Source of the DNA: Actinoplanes solisilvae
Lineage (GTDB): Bacteria; Actinomycetota; Actinomycetes; Mycobacteriales; Micromonosporaceae
Assembly (NCBI RefSeq): GCF_003999975.1
Contig: NZ_RJAC01000009.1
Coordinates: 62,001-126,000 of the forward strand
Length of the DNA stretch: 64,000 nt
Direction: 5' to 3'
Shown here: positions 1 through 8,712 of the stretch, in pieces
Position numbering within the stretch: position 1 is the stretch's first letter
Layout: every line of letters begins with the position of its first letter
Position numbers and translations under genes: made by a program
The notes under the pieces: generated by a model
The model's input: only the letters and a program-made list of their open reading frames with translations
Databases searched by the model: none
What the model was told of the DNA's origin: nothing

Positions 1-312
1 CTCCACGTCCTCGCAGCTCAGCGCCTCCACGACCCCGCCACCCGATGCGACCTCCAGAGCGAGCGCGTCAGTACGACGCAAGGCCGCGACCAGCTCACGC
101 ACCAGCCGCGGAACCGGAGGAGCCAGCACCAGCACCCGGACCACACCGTCGAAAGAGAGACGGGTGAGGGCGACCGCGGCGGGCAGACGATCAGGCGGCA
201 GCGAAACGTCGACAAGCTCCCACCACACGGCGTCGACGTCGGAAGCGTCGGGGGCGAGCGACCGGGCGAGATGCCGCCGCTCAGCGGGCACCCGGCGAAG
301 CACGGTGGTCAT
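1..312 (-). CDS. Unrecognised protein, N-terminal part (cut by window edge)
   Basis: The frame reads from an ATG at 312 to base 1 without a stop, giving the first 104 residues. It starts 16 bases after the stop of the AfsR/SARP regulator on the same strand, so the two are probably co-transcribed. The visible part has high-GC third positions like its neighbours. It contains VWWELVDVSLPPDRL around residues 27-41, then a Val/Leu/Arg-rich stretch that could form alternating strands and helices. I see no signal peptide, membrane segment or cysteine motif. I do not recognise the family; the coding call is inferred from the long open frame, codon use and spacing. Confidence 0.6.
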   Translation of the reverse strand, partial: MTTVLRRVPAERRHLARSLAPDASDVDAVWWELVDVSLPPDRLPAAVALTRLSFDGVVRVLVLAPPVPRLVRELVAALRRTDALALEVASGGGVVEALSCEDVE

Positions 313-328
313 GTGACGAGCCTGAACC

Positions 329-3300
329 TCAGGGCTTGCGCGATCCTTGCACGCGTGCGGCCAGGGCGACCAGGCGCGGCGCGAGGCAGACGTCGCCGAG
401 CACGGAGCTGCGGGCGGAAGCCTCGGCGACCAGTTCGGAGGCCCGGTCGGTGCGGCCGGCGGAAAGATGGGCCTCGGCCCGCAGCAGCAGGTAGAACGGC
501 TCGAACAGGAGTACGCCCGAGGCGGCCACGCCCTCGTACGCTTCGTCTGCGCGGAACGCCGCGGAGGGGTCACCGAGCAGCGTGTCCGACCAGGCGAGCA
601 GGACGTGGGCGTGGCGGCCGAACTGGGGGTGGCCCTGGGCGTCGGCTGTTCGGGCGCAGGCGGCGGCCCGCCGGCGGCAGGACTCTGCGTTGCCGCGCAT
701 CGCGAGCAGCCAGGACGCGTACAGGTCGGCCTCCATCTGGAGGTTTTCGTTGCCGGCCGCGCGTGAGGCACTCGACTGGGAGGCCCGGTTCGCGGCATCA
801 TCGTCGCCCTGGCAGTGTGCGATGACCGCTGCGTACCCGGCGGCGGCGACTCGCACGGCGGGGACCAGCGAACTGGTCGGCAGCGAAGCGTCGAGGGTCT
901 CGTACGCGCGCAGGTGGGTTGAGGCCTCGTCCAGGCGGCCGCGGACCGTCTGGCCCCAGCCGGCGACGAAATGTGCGGCGGCCTCGGCGGCGGGGTCCAG
1001 GCGGGAAGCCAACGCGCGCTCGGCGATGGCTACGACCTCGCCGTAGCGGCCGGTCACAGCGCGTGTGACCAGGGCGTTCACCCAGCCGGCGGTGCTCTCT
1101 GCGGGGTCGGGCTCGTCGGTGGTGCCGGTTTCGGAGGGTGGGCCGCCGCTCCAGATCCGTACTACGAACAGGCGGCTCTGGACGCTGCGGGTGAGTCGCG
1201 CGGCCTCGGCGCGGTCGGGGGCGCGGGTGGCCAGGCTCAGGGCCTGTTCGAGCAGGCGCTCGGCCTCGCGGTAGGCGTTGCGGGTGACGGCGTCGTCGGC
1301 CGCGGCGGCCAGGAAGGGGACTGCGGCGGGGCCGACTACGGGCTCGGCGAGGGTGAGGTGGCGGGCTACGGCTACGACGTCGGGTGGGGCGAGCACGCCG
1401 CGGGTGCGCAGGGTTTCGGCGAGGCGGGCGTGCAGGCGTACGCGGCGGGCCTGCGAGACGCCGCGTTCGAGGGTCTGGCGTACGAGGTCGTGGCGCAGGG
1501 CGAAGCCGGGGCCGTCCTCGACCAGCAGTTCGGCGAGCAGGGCGGTCTCGCAGGCGTCGAGCACGGCGTCGGCGTCGAGGCCGGTGACCGCGGCGAGGGT
1601 GTCGACGTCAACGGGTCCACCGGCGAGGGCGGCCACCGTGAGCAGGGCGACCGTCTGCTGCGGGAGGCGTTCGAGGCGGCGTTTGAGCACCTCTTCGACG
1701 CCGGTGGGCAGCGCCTCGTGGACGGCGGCCGGGTCGAGCCGCTGTTCGCTGCTGAGCAGCCGGACGAGTTCGCCGACGAAGAACGGGTTCCCGAGCGTAC
1801 GGCGGTGGACGGCCGCGGCGACGTCGGTGTCGGGGACGCGTCCGGAGAGGCGGCGCACGATTTCGGCGACGTCCTGGACGGCCAGGCCGGGCAGGGGCGG
1901 CCGGACGATCGTGTCGCGCCGGACGCCCTGGAGCATCGCGGCGACCGCGTCCGCGCCGGGCTCTCCGACTCGGACGGCGACGGCGAAGACCACCCCATGC
2001 GCGGTCAGTTGGTCGACGGCGAGGGCGAGCAGCGTGAGGCTGTCCGGGTCGACCCACTGCAGATCATCCAGTACGACCCCGAGCGGCGCCCGCCGATGCG
2101 CGGCGAGCAGCAGGTCGACGACGCCGCGGAAGAGCCGCGTCTGGGAACCGTTCGGTGCCGTGGTCGCCGCTGGGCCACCCGCCCGCATGAGGTCCAGGGC
2201 GTGCCGGGCGGCGTCCCCGGGTTCGCTGTCGGGCATGCGTTCGGCGATCTCGCGCACGATCGTCACCCAGGGCCAGAGCGCGGGCGTAGCCCCGGTTCCG
2301 ACGCCCGAGCCGTGCACGGTCTGCCCACCGGCCGCGGCGACTCGCTCGGCCACCGCCTCGAGCAGGGTCGTCTTGCCCGCGCCGGCGAGCCCTTCGAGCA
2401 CGAGCAGCGTCCCTTGCCCGTCCCGCCCTCTTGCCACGGCGAAGTCCACAGCCGCTAACGCCACGTCGCGTCCAAGAAGCCCGCCGTTGACGTCGCTCGC
2501 ACTGATCCCCGATGCGCCCGATTCAAGGGATAAATCTGACATGGGAGGTATCGAAAAACGACGGGAAGACGTGGGAGAGGTTGCAGCGGGCGGGACAGGC
2601 GAGATTGCAGCGGGCGGAGCGGTTGAGACTGCAGCGGGCGAGGTTGCAACGGGCGGAGCGGGCGAGACTGCAACGGGCGAGGTTGCAACGGGCGGGGCGG
2701 GCGAGACTGCAACGGGCGAGGTTGCCGCGGGCGGAGCGGGCGAGATTGCAGTGGGCTGGCTTGGGTGGGGTGGGGGTTCGAGGGTGAGGGTGGGGTCGTG
2801 CCGCAGGATGCCGGATTCCAGGGACTGGGTTTCTGTGGACGGGTCCAGGCCCAACTCGTCGGCCAAGGCGTGGCGGAGGCGGGTTATGGCAGCTAGGGCT
2901 TCGGGCTGGCGACCCGAGCGGTAGAGACCCAGGGCCAGCGCCCGTACGCCCTGTTCGCGGAACGGATTGGCGGCGACGAAACGGGCGGATGCGGCGGTGT
3001 CGGCGTCGCCGGCGGAGAGGGCGGCGTCGAGGGCCAGCTCTTCGGCGGACAGGCGTAGTTCGTTCAGGCGGGCGGCTTCTTCGCGGGCGAACGCGATTTC
3101 CTGCAGATCGGCCAAGGGCTCGCCCTGCCACAGGGCCAGGGCCTCGGCCAGCAGCGGGCGCGGGGCGGGCGCGTGCCGGGCCTGGGCCAGCAGGGTTTCG
3201 AACCGGACGACGTCAACGGAAGCCGGGTCGAGGTCGAGCAGCCAGCCGGGCGGGCGGGTCAGCAGGCGCGGGGCCTCGGGATCGTCGGAGGCCGCAAGCA

Positions 3301-3514
3301 TGCGGCGCAGGCGGGAGACGTACGACTGGAGGCCCAGCGTGGCCCGGGAGGGCGGTTCGGCCGGCCAGAGCTCGTCGACGAAACGGTCCAGCGGTACGAC
3401 CCGTCGGGCGTTGAGAGTGAGCAGGGCGAACACCGCTCGCTGCTTGAGGCCGCCGAGCCGCAGCGGGCCCTCCCCGGACTCCGCCGTCACCGGGCCGAGC
3501 AGTACCACCCGCAT
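329..3514 (-). CDS. AfsR/SARP-family regulator with BTAD, AAA ATPase and TPR-like regions
   Basis: Large 1061-residue transcriptional activator of the AfsR/DnrI/RedD type. Residues about 1-95 form the OmpR-like winged helix (starts MRVVLLGPV, contains KQRAVFALLTLNA and the ELWP segment). Residues about 96-245 are the bacterial transcriptional activation domain. A Pro/Ala/Ser/Thr linker built of 13-residue repeats follows (about 250-310). Then comes an AAA_16/STAND ATPase with Walker A GLAGAGKT and Walker B LGVVLDDLQWVD, and an Ala/Leu-rich helical C-terminus that looks like TPRs. Family members switch on secondary-metabolite or stress genes after ATP-dependent assembly. No biosynthetic cluster is visible beside it, so the target is unknown. 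The ATG at 3514 gives the standard N-terminus. Confidence 0.93.
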   Translation of the reverse strand: MRVVLLGPVTAESGEGPLRLGGLKQRAVFALLTLNARRVVPLDRFVDELWPAEPPSRATLGLQSYVSRLRRMLAASDDPEAPRLLTRPPGWLLDLDPASVDVVRFETLLAQARHAPAPRPLLAEALALWQGEPLADLQEIAFAREEAARLNELRLSAEELALDAALSAGDADTAASARFVAANPFREQGVRALALGLYRSGRQPEALAAITRLRHALADELGLDPSTETQSLESGILRHDPTLTLEPPPHPSQPTAISPAPPAATSPVAVSPAPPVATSPVAVSPAPPVATSPAAVSTAPPAAISPVPPAATSPTSSRRFSIPPMSDLSLESGASGISASDVNGGLLGRDVALAAVDFAVARGRDGQGTLLVLEGLAGAGKTTLLEAVAERVAAAGGQTVHGSGVGTGATPALWPWVTIVREIAERMPDSEPGDAARHALDLMRAGGPAATTAPNGSQTRLFRGVVDLLLAAHRRAPLGVVLDDLQWVDPDSLTLLALAVDQLTAHGVVFAVAVRVGEPGADAVAAMLQGVRRDTIVRPPLPGLAVQDVAEIVRRLSGRVPDTDVAAAVHRRTLGNPFFVGELVRLLSSEQRLDPAAVHEALPTGVEEVLKRRLERLPQQTVALLTVAALAGGPVDVDTLAAVTGLDADAVLDACETALLAELLVEDGPGFALRHDLVRQTLERGVSQARRVRLHARLAETLRTRGVLAPPDVVAVARHLTLAEPVVGPAAVPFLAAAADDAVTRNAYREAERLLEQALSLATRAPDRAEAARLTRSVQSRLFVVRIWSGGPPSETGTTDEPDPAESTAGWVNALVTRAVTGRYGEVVAIAERALASRLDPAAEAAAHFVAGWGQTVRGRLDEASTHLRAYETLDASLPTSSLVPAVRVAAAGYAAVIAHCQGDDDAANRASQSSASRAAGNENLQMEADLYASWLLAMRGNAESCRRRAAACARTADAQGHPQFGRHAHVLLAWSDTLLGDPSAAFRADEAYEGVAASGVLLFEPFYLLLRAEAHLSAGRTDRASELVAEASARSSVLGDVCLAPRLVALAARVQGSRKP
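2580..2758. repeat. 39-bp tandem repeat encoding a 13-residue linker repeat
   Basis: About 4.5 copies of a 39-base unit lie inside the AfsR/SARP gene. Three clean copies run 2642-2680, 2681-2719 and 2720-2758; the copies toward 2580 are more diverged. On the coding strand each copy encodes a Ser-Pro-Ala-Pro-Pro-Val-Ala-Thr type peptide. The unit is a multiple of three, so copy-number change would lengthen or shorten the linker between the BTAD and ATPase regions without a frameshift. Confidence 0.9.
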
Positions 3515-3553
3515 GCCCGCGAGTCTCGCACGCGGGCACGCGGGGGTGAACCG

Positions 3554-4783
3554 TCAGAGCTTGGCGATCGCCGTCGCCGGGTTCTCGATGGCGTCGGCGA
3601 CGCTGCGCATGAAGCCGGCCGCCTCAGCACCGTCGGAGACGCGGTGGTCGAAGACGAAGCTCATCTGGGTGATCTTGCGGACGCAGAGCTGGCCGTCGAC
3701 GACCCACGGGCGGTCGAGGATGCGGCCGAAGCCGAGGATCGCCACCTGTGGGTGGTTGATGATCGCGGCGCTGCCGTCGACCCGGAAACTGCCGTAGTTG
3801 TTCAGGGTGAACGTGCCGTTTCCGAGGACGGTGCCGTTGCGGGCGGCCTCGGTGACGTGCCTGATCTGCTCGTCCAGGCCGGTCGTGGTGAGCGCGCCGG
3901 CGTCGGTGACGGCGGGGACCACGAGACCGCGGGAGCCCTGTACGGCCAGGCCGAGGTCGATCCGCGAGAGCTCGACGATCTCCTGCCGGTCGGTGTCGAC
4001 GCGCGAGTTGAACACGGGGTATTCGCGCAGCGCGGCGACGACGAAGCGGGCAATGTAGGCGAGCAGGCCGGGGCCGGGGCGCAGGGATTCGCGCAGCTCC
4101 CACAGGCGGGTGGCGTCCACGTCGACCCACACCGTGGCCTCGGGGATCTCGGACCGGCTACGCGTCAGCGCGGTCGCCACCGCGCGCCGGAATCCGGTGA
4201 GCGGGATCCGCCGCTCGCCCGAGAGCGATACCGCGGGAGAGGCGGAAGGCACGGCCAGCGCGCGAGTCACGTCGGCCCGGACGATCAGCCCGCCGGGGCC
4301 GCTGCCGTCGAGCGTGTGCAGGTCGACCCCGCCCTCCCGAGCCAGCCGCCGCACCAGGGGCGAGACGACGAGCGGAACGCGGTGACGGGCAGGAGCGGGG
4401 GCAGGAGCGGTAGCGGCGGCAGCGCGCGGACGGCGGCGACGCCCCGACGAGGCCGTCGCGCCCGAGGTCCCGTACCCGATAAGGACGTTGCCGGAACCGG
4501 CCCGCTCCTCCTCGCGATAGGTCTCGGCAGGAAGAGCCGACGCCGCCGCCGAAACCGTCAGCAGCGGCTTGCCGACCTCGAGGACCGAGCCCTCCGGCGC
4601 GTGCCGGGTCGCGACGGTCCCGGCGTACGGTGTGGGCACCTCGACGAGGGACTTGGCCGTCTCGACCTCGACGACGGGCTGGTCGACGGTCACGGTGTCG
4701 CCCTCGGACACCAGCCAGCGCACCACCTCGGCCTCGGTCAGGCCCTCGCCGAGGTCGGGCAGGCGGAAGACCTGGTCGCTCAC
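3554..4783 (-). CDS. bkdC: Dihydrolipoamide acyltransferase (E2) of a 2-oxoacid dehydrogenase
   Basis: E2 core of the branched-chain 2-oxoacid (or pyruvate) dehydrogenase complex, 409 residues. It carries the lipoyl cofactor and moves the acyl group from E1 to CoA. Residues about 1-80 are a single lipoyl domain with the lysine in VETAKSLVEV. An Ala/Pro linker and a peripheral-subunit-binding segment (PLVRRLAREGGVDL) follow, then the catalytic acyltransferase domain ending near FVFDHRVSDGAEAAGF, which holds the catalytic His and Asp. I chose GTG at 4783: it overlaps the E1beta stop by four bases and has a GGAGAA ribosome site. The ATG at 4795 is less likely. It is the last gene of the operon. 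Branched-chain substrate is inferred from E1 sequence style and the divergent Lrp gene. Confidence 0.93.
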   Translation of the reverse strand: MSDQVFRLPDLGEGLTEAEVVRWLVSEGDTVTVDQPVVEVETAKSLVEVPTPYAGTVATRHAPEGSVLEVGKPLLTVSAAASALPAETYREEERAGSGNVLIGYGTSGATASSGRRRRPRAAAATAPAPAPARHRVPLVVSPLVRRLAREGGVDLHTLDGSGPGGLIVRADVTRALAVPSASPAVSLSGERRIPLTGFRRAVATALTRSRSEIPEATVWVDVDATRLWELRESLRPGPGLLAYIARFVVAALREYPVFNSRVDTDRQEIVELSRIDLGLAVQGSRGLVVPAVTDAGALTTTGLDEQIRHVTEAARNGTVLGNGTFTLNNYGSFRVDGSAAIINHPQVAILGFGRILDRPWVVDGQLCVRKITQMSFVFDHRVSDGAEAAGFMRSVADAIENPATAIAKL

Positions 4784-5766
4784 GAGTTCTCCCACTGCAG
4801 GTCGTCGACGGCGTCGAGGATCCGGTCGACCGACGGCAGGTACAGGTGTTCCAGCTTCGGCGGCGGGTAGGGGATGTCGAGGCCGGCGACCCGGCGGATC
4901 GGGGCGGCCAGGGAGTGGAAGCAGCGTTCGGTGACGCGGGCGACGATCTCGGACGCGACGCTGGCGAAACCGGCGGCCTCGGCCACCACGACGGCACGGC
5001 CGGTCGAGCGCACGGCGGCGCAGATCGTCTCGTCGTCGAACGGCACGATCGAGCGCACGTCGACGACCTGCAGGCTGCGGCCTTCGCGGTCGGCCACCTC
5101 GGCGGCTTCGAGGGCGACCGGCACGCTGGGGCCGTACGCGATGATGGTGGCGTCTGTGCCTTCGCGGCGGATGACCGCCCGGCCGATCGCGGCGGAGGAT
5201 CGGCCGAGTTCGACCTCCTCCTTGCTCCAGTAGAGCTTCTTCGGCTCGAGGAAGACGACCGGGTCGGGCGAGGCGATGGCCTCCCGCAACATCGAGTACG
5301 CGTCCCCGGGCGTCGACGGCGTCACGACGTGCAGGCCGGGGGTGTGCGCGTAGTAGGCCTCGGACGAGTCGCAGTGGTGCTCGACGCCGCCGATGCCACC
5401 CGCGTACGGGATCCGGATGACCATCGGCAGCGCCACCCGGCCGCGGGTGCGGTTGCGCATCTTCGCGACGTGGCTGACGATCTGTTCGAAGGCGGGGTAG
5501 GCGAACGCGTCGAACTGCATCTCGACGACCGGGCGCATGCCGTTCATGGCCATGCCGACCGCGACGCCGACGATGCCCGACTCGGCCAGCGGGGTGTCGA
5601 AGCAGCGGTCCTCGCCGAAGTCGGCGGTCAGGCCGTCGGTGATGCGGAAGACGCCGCCGAGCGGGCCGACGTCCTCGCCGAAGACGACCACGCTGGGGTC
5701 CTCGGTCATCGCGTCGCGCAGTGCCCGGTTGAGCGCCTGGGCCATGGTCAGCTTCTCGTGGGTCAT
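4780..5766 (-). CDS. bkdB: 2-oxoacid dehydrogenase E1 component, beta subunit
   Basis: 328-residue transketolase-like beta subunit that pairs with the alpha subunit to decarboxylate 2-oxoacids with thiamine diphosphate. The family marks are VVVFGEDVG near the start, the DTPLAESGIVG segment, MQFDAFAYPAFEQIV, and the C-terminal transketolase domain with VVDVRSIVPFD. Length is normal for the family. The ATG at 5766 overlaps the E1alpha stop by four bases (ATGA), and the stop overlaps the GTG of E2, so the three genes are translationally coupled. An open frame continues upstream of 5766 but encodes an Arg-rich shadow of E1alpha, so I rejected the longer form. Confidence 0.95.
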   Translation of the reverse strand: MTHEKLTMAQALNRALRDAMTEDPSVVVFGEDVGPLGGVFRITDGLTADFGEDRCFDTPLAESGIVGVAVGMAMNGMRPVVEMQFDAFAYPAFEQIVSHVAKMRNRTRGRVALPMVIRIPYAGGIGGVEHHCDSSEAYYAHTPGLHVVTPSTPGDAYSMLREAIASPDPVVFLEPKKLYWSKEEVELGRSSAAIGRAVIRREGTDATIIAYGPSVPVALEAAEVADREGRSLQVVDVRSIVPFDDETICAAVRSTGRAVVVAEAAGFASVASEIVARVTERCFHSLAAPIRRVAGLDIPYPPPKLEHLYLPSVDRILDAVDDLQWENS

Positions 5767-6851
5767 CGCAGCGCTCCCTCGCGCATCTGATCGTCGGCGA
5801 GCTGGGCGGCCTGTTCCCGCAGCTGCGGGGTCGGTTCGGCGTAGACGTGGGCGAACAGGTCGGCCGGGTCGGGTTCGACGTCGCGGTTGAGGCCGTCGCG
5901 CACGTGCTCGGCGACCTTCTCGGCCTGCTCGTGCAGCGCTGCCATCTCGCTGTCGCCGGGCGCCAGGAAGGTTTTGAGGCGCGTGATCGGGTCGCGGGCG
6001 ACCCACGCCTCGACGTCGGCGTCGGCGCGATACCGGGTCGCGTCGTCGGCGTTCGTGTGGGCCTGCATGCGGTAGGTGTGGGCCTCGACGAGCTGCGGCC
6101 CGCCGCCGTCGCGGGCCCGCGCGACGGCCTCGCCCAGCACGGACAGCAGCGCCGCGATGTCGTTGCCGTCGACGCGTTCGCCCGGGATGCCGTACCCGAC
6201 GCCCTTGTGGGCCAGTGAAGGGGCCGCGGTCTGGCGGGCGAGCGGCACGCTGATGGCGTACTCGTTGTTCTGGATCAGGAAGACGACGGGCGCGCGCAGC
6301 ACGGCGGCGAAGTTCAGGGCCTCGTGGAAGTCGCCCTCGCTGGTGCCGCCGTCGCCGCACAGGGCCATGACGACGGTCGATTCGCCGCGCAGACGGGCGG
6401 CGTGCGCGACCCCGACGGCGTGCGGGAGCTGCGTCGCGAGGGGCGTGGCGTGCGGGGCGACCTTGTGCTCGTAGGGGTCCCAGCCGCAATGCCAGTCGCC
6501 CTTGAGCAGGGTCAGCGCCTCGACCGGGTCGACGCCGCGGCCGACGGCGGCCACCGTGTCGCGGTAGGTCGGGAACAGCCAGTCGCCGTCGTCGAGGACC
6601 TGGGCGGCGGCGACCTGGCAGGCCTCCTGCCCGTGCGAGGACGGGTAGACCGCCAGCCGGCCCTGGCGGACCAGGGCGTACGCCTGGTCGTTGAGCCGCC
6701 GTGCGGTGATCAGGGACGCGAGGGCTCGGCGAAGCTCGGCGTCGTCGGGGAGCGGGCGACTGGCGTCGGCGACGGGGTGGCCGTCGGTGCCGATGAGAGT
6801 CACGGGGGAATCGGAGGGCAGAAGGTGGTCTGCGTCACCTGTCATGTCCAT
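5763..6851 (-). CDS. bkdA: 2-oxoacid dehydrogenase E1 component, alpha subunit
   Basis: 362-residue thiamine-diphosphate-binding alpha subunit. The ThDP motif starts at GDGGTSEGDFHEA and ends about 30 residues later in the paired Asn of LIQNNEYAI. ARRLNDQAYALVRQGRL and YPSSHGQEA match branched-chain 2-oxoacid dehydrogenases of actinobacteria better than pyruvate dehydrogenases. It is the first gene of the operon that continues with E1beta and E2. The first ATG after the intergenic region is 6851 (MDMTG); a second ATG at 6845 is equally possible because neither has a clear ribosome site. The gene faces away from an Lrp/AsnC regulator, the usual arrangement for bkd operons induced by branched-chain amino acids or their keto acids. 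Confidence 0.93.
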   Translation of the reverse strand: MDMTGDADHLLPSDSPVTLIGTDGHPVADASRPLPDDAELRRALASLITARRLNDQAYALVRQGRLAVYPSSHGQEACQVAAAQVLDDGDWLFPTYRDTVAAVGRGVDPVEALTLLKGDWHCGWDPYEHKVAPHATPLATQLPHAVGVAHAARLRGESTVVMALCGDGGTSEGDFHEALNFAAVLRAPVVFLIQNNEYAISVPLARQTAAPSLAHKGVGYGIPGERVDGNDIAALLSVLGEAVARARDGGGPQLVEAHTYRMQAHTNADDATRYRADADVEAWVARDPITRLKTFLAPGDSEMAALHEQAEKVAEHVRDGLNRDVEPDPADLFAHVYAEPTPQLREQAAQLADDQMREGALR

Positions 6852-6976
6852 ATGCTTGTAGCGTTGCCAAACGGAATCCAGTATTGGCGCGAGCCCGAGA
6901 AAATGTATCTCCGGCGGCCCTGTTCCAGGTCCGTTCGTCCAATCGGCGGGGGTCTGGCAGCGGAGGGGCGAGACAA
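6852..6976. promoter_or_regulatory. Divergent promoter region between bkd operon and Lrp regulator
   Basis: This 125-base region holds both promoters. It contains an inverted repeat GCCAA-N13-TTGGC at 6866-6870 and 6884-6888, lying 15 bases upstream of the E1alpha start. Its spacing and position suit an Lrp-type operator, but that is inference. A GGAGG at 6962-6966 is the ribosome site for the Lrp gene. Confidence 0.5.
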
Positions 6977-7405
6977 GTGGCCGACGACATCGACCAGCAG
7001 ATCCTGGCCGAGCTGACCCGCGACGGGCGCATGTCGATGCGGACCCTCGCCGAGCGGCTGCACATCTCGCGCGCCAACGCGTACGCCCGTCTCGAACGGC
7101 TGAAGTCGACCGGGGTGATACGCGGGTTCCGCGCCGACGTCGACCCGGTCGCGGCGGGCCTGGGGACATCGGCGTACGTGACGGTGAATCTGAACCAGGC
7201 CGAGTGGCGAGACGTGGCCGAGCGGCTGCGGGCGCTGCCGGGCGTCGTGCATATCGCGCTGGTCGGCGGCGAGTTCGACGTGATCATGCTGGTGCGAGCG
7301 CGGGACAACGCGGCGCTCGGCCGGCTGGTGCTCGACGAGATCCAAGGGATGCCGGGCGTCGTCAATACCCGTACGCTGCTGGTCTTCGAGGAGGCCGAGC
7401 CGTGA
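6977..7405 (+). CDS. Lrp/AsnC-family regulator (BkdR-like)
   Basis: 142-residue feast/famine regulator. Residues about 1-50 are the AsnC helix-turn-helix (DDIDQQILAELTRDGR, then LHISRANAYARLERL as the recognition helix). Residues about 65-140 are the ligand-binding RAM domain with its VVHIALVGGEFDVIMLV core. GTG at 6977 is preceded by GGAGGGGCGAGACAA and starts exactly where the family does; the longer frame upstream has no homology and no ribosome site. It diverges from the bkd operon, so it probably senses branched-chain amino acids or keto acids and controls that operon and itself. Its stop overlaps the next gene by four bases. Confidence 0.92.
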   Translation: MADDIDQQILAELTRDGRMSMRTLAERLHISRANAYARLERLKSTGVIRGFRADVDPVAAGLGTSAYVTVNLNQAEWRDVAERLRALPGVVHIALVGGEFDVIMLVRARDNAALGRLVLDEIQGMPGVVNTRTLLVFEEAEP

Positions 7406-8703
7406 GGACTGCACCTGTGAAGACGATCGTGCGCGTTTTCGCCTGCGGGCTGCTGCTCACCGGCTGCTCCTCCCCCACCCCCACCGAACCGCCGCCGCCC
7501 GGCCTCGTCTCCACAGAGGTGCAACTGGTCGACGACCCGGCCGGGACGCCGCTGGAGGAGAAACGGCAGATCCTGGCCCCGCAGGGGTGGACGGTGTCGT
7601 TGTGGGCGCGGGTGCCGAGCGCGCGGCTGCTGGCCTGGACGCCCGACGGCCGACTGCTGGTGTCGCGGCCCCGGTTCGGTGACGTGCTCGCGCTGACGCC
7701 CGGCTCGGGCAAGCCGGCGCAGACCACGCTGGTCGACGGGCTCAACCAGCCGCACGGGCTCGCCTTCGACGGGGACACCCTCTATGTGGCCGAGAGCGAC
7801 CAGGTCGACGCCTTCACCTATCGGGCCGGGTCGGTGTCGGGCCGGCGGGTGCTGGTCTCCGGGCTGCCCGACGAGAAGAACGCCGAGCTGGGCGGAAAAT
7901 ATGCGCACGCGCTGAAGACCGTGGTGGTCGGTAAGGACAAGTCGCTCTACTTCTCGATCGGGTCGACCGGCAACATCTCGGCCGCCGACCGTTCCGAGAA
8001 GCCGGAGCGGGCGGCGATCCTGCGGGTGCGGGCCGGTGGCGGGGAGCCGGCGGTGTTCGCGCGGGGCGTCCGCAACGGCACGGGGCTGGCGGTCGCGCCC
8101 GACGGGGCGGTGTGGACGGCGGTCAACAACCGCGACAACATCGCCTACCCGTCGGACTTCGACGACCGGGGCGAGGTCGACATGGCGTACGTCAATGACC
8201 ACCCCCTCGAACCGCTCGCCCGCCTCGATCAGGGCCGCGACCTGGGCTGGCCCTACTGCAACCCGGAACCCGACCTGCGCGCCGGCGACAAGGAGTCGCC
8301 GCTGAGCTACACGAACCGGCCCTTCACCCGCGACTATCAGACCAACCCCGACGGTACGAAGCTCGACTGCTCGAAACTGCCTCCGGTCGAGCAGGGCCTG
8401 GGCGCACACTCGGCGCCGCTGGGTCTGAGTTTCGCGTCCGACGTTCCGGGCGGTTACGGCACGGGGGCGCTGGTCGGCGTGCACGGCTCGTGGAACCGCC
8501 AGCCGCCGCGGCAGCCCGAGGTGTCGTTCTTCGCCTGGCGCGACGGCAAGCTCGGGCCGCAGCAGACGTTGCTCGGCGGGTTCCAACTGCCGGACGGGTC
8601 ACGGTGGGGGCGGCCGGTCATGGCGGTTCAGGGGCCGGACGGCGCCCTTTACGTCAGCGACGACTATGCGGGTGCGGTCTACCGGGTGTCGGCAAAACGG
8701 TAA
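7402..8703 (+). CDS. Lipoprotein PQQ-type sugar (glucose/sorbosone) dehydrogenase
   Basis: 433-residue beta-propeller protein of the glucose/sorbosone dehydrogenase family. The N-terminus is a lipoprotein signal: basic start, hydrophobic run, and lipobox LLTGC, so the mature protein is anchored outside the membrane. Propeller marks include QPHGLAFDGDTLYVAESD, YFSIGSTGNI, RNGTGLAVAPDGAVW and GVHGSWNRQPP. Relatives oxidise aldoses with PQQ and pass electrons to the respiratory chain; the substrate here cannot be read from sequence. GTG at 7402 overlaps the Lrp stop (GTGA) and has GAGGAGG seven bases upstream; GTG at 7417 is an alternative. Why it is coupled to an Lrp gene is not obvious. Confidence 0.85.
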   Translation: MRTAPVKTIVRVFACGLLLTGCSSPTPTEPPPPGLVSTEVQLVDDPAGTPLEEKRQILAPQGWTVSLWARVPSARLLAWTPDGRLLVSRPRFGDVLALTPGSGKPAQTTLVDGLNQPHGLAFDGDTLYVAESDQVDAFTYRAGSVSGRRVLVSGLPDEKNAELGGKYAHALKTVVVGKDKSLYFSIGSTGNISAADRSEKPERAAILRVRAGGGEPAVFARGVRNGTGLAVAPDGAVWTAVNNRDNIAYPSDFDDRGEVDMAYVNDHPLEPLARLDQGRDLGWPYCNPEPDLRAGDKESPLSYTNRPFTRDYQTNPDGTKLDCSKLPPVEQGLGAHSAPLGLSFASDVPGGYGTGALVGVHGSWNRQPPRQPEVSFFAWRDGKLGPQQTLLGGFQLPDGSRWGRPVMAVQGPDGALYVSDDYAGAVYRVSAKR

Positions 8704-8706
8704 AAT
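8701..8706 (+). promoter_or_regulatory. Predicted -10 box (TAAAAT) for leaderless GH6 gene
   Basis: TAAAAT begins with the TAA stop codon of the sugar dehydrogenase and ends six bases before the GTG of the GH6 gene. No ribosome-binding sequence precedes that GTG. The spacing fits transcription starting at the start codon itself. Confidence 0.5.
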
Positions 8707-8712
8707 CGGGCG

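Noticed and set aside
971..2924. Long plus-strand frames over the AfsR/SARP regulator
   Set aside because: Composition is Gly/Arg/Ala-rich shadow text. The minus-strand frame has complete domains.
4783..4795. ATG 4795 as the E2 start
   Set aside because: GTG 4783 overlaps the E1beta stop, has a better-placed ribosome site and gives the usual lipoyl-domain N-terminus.
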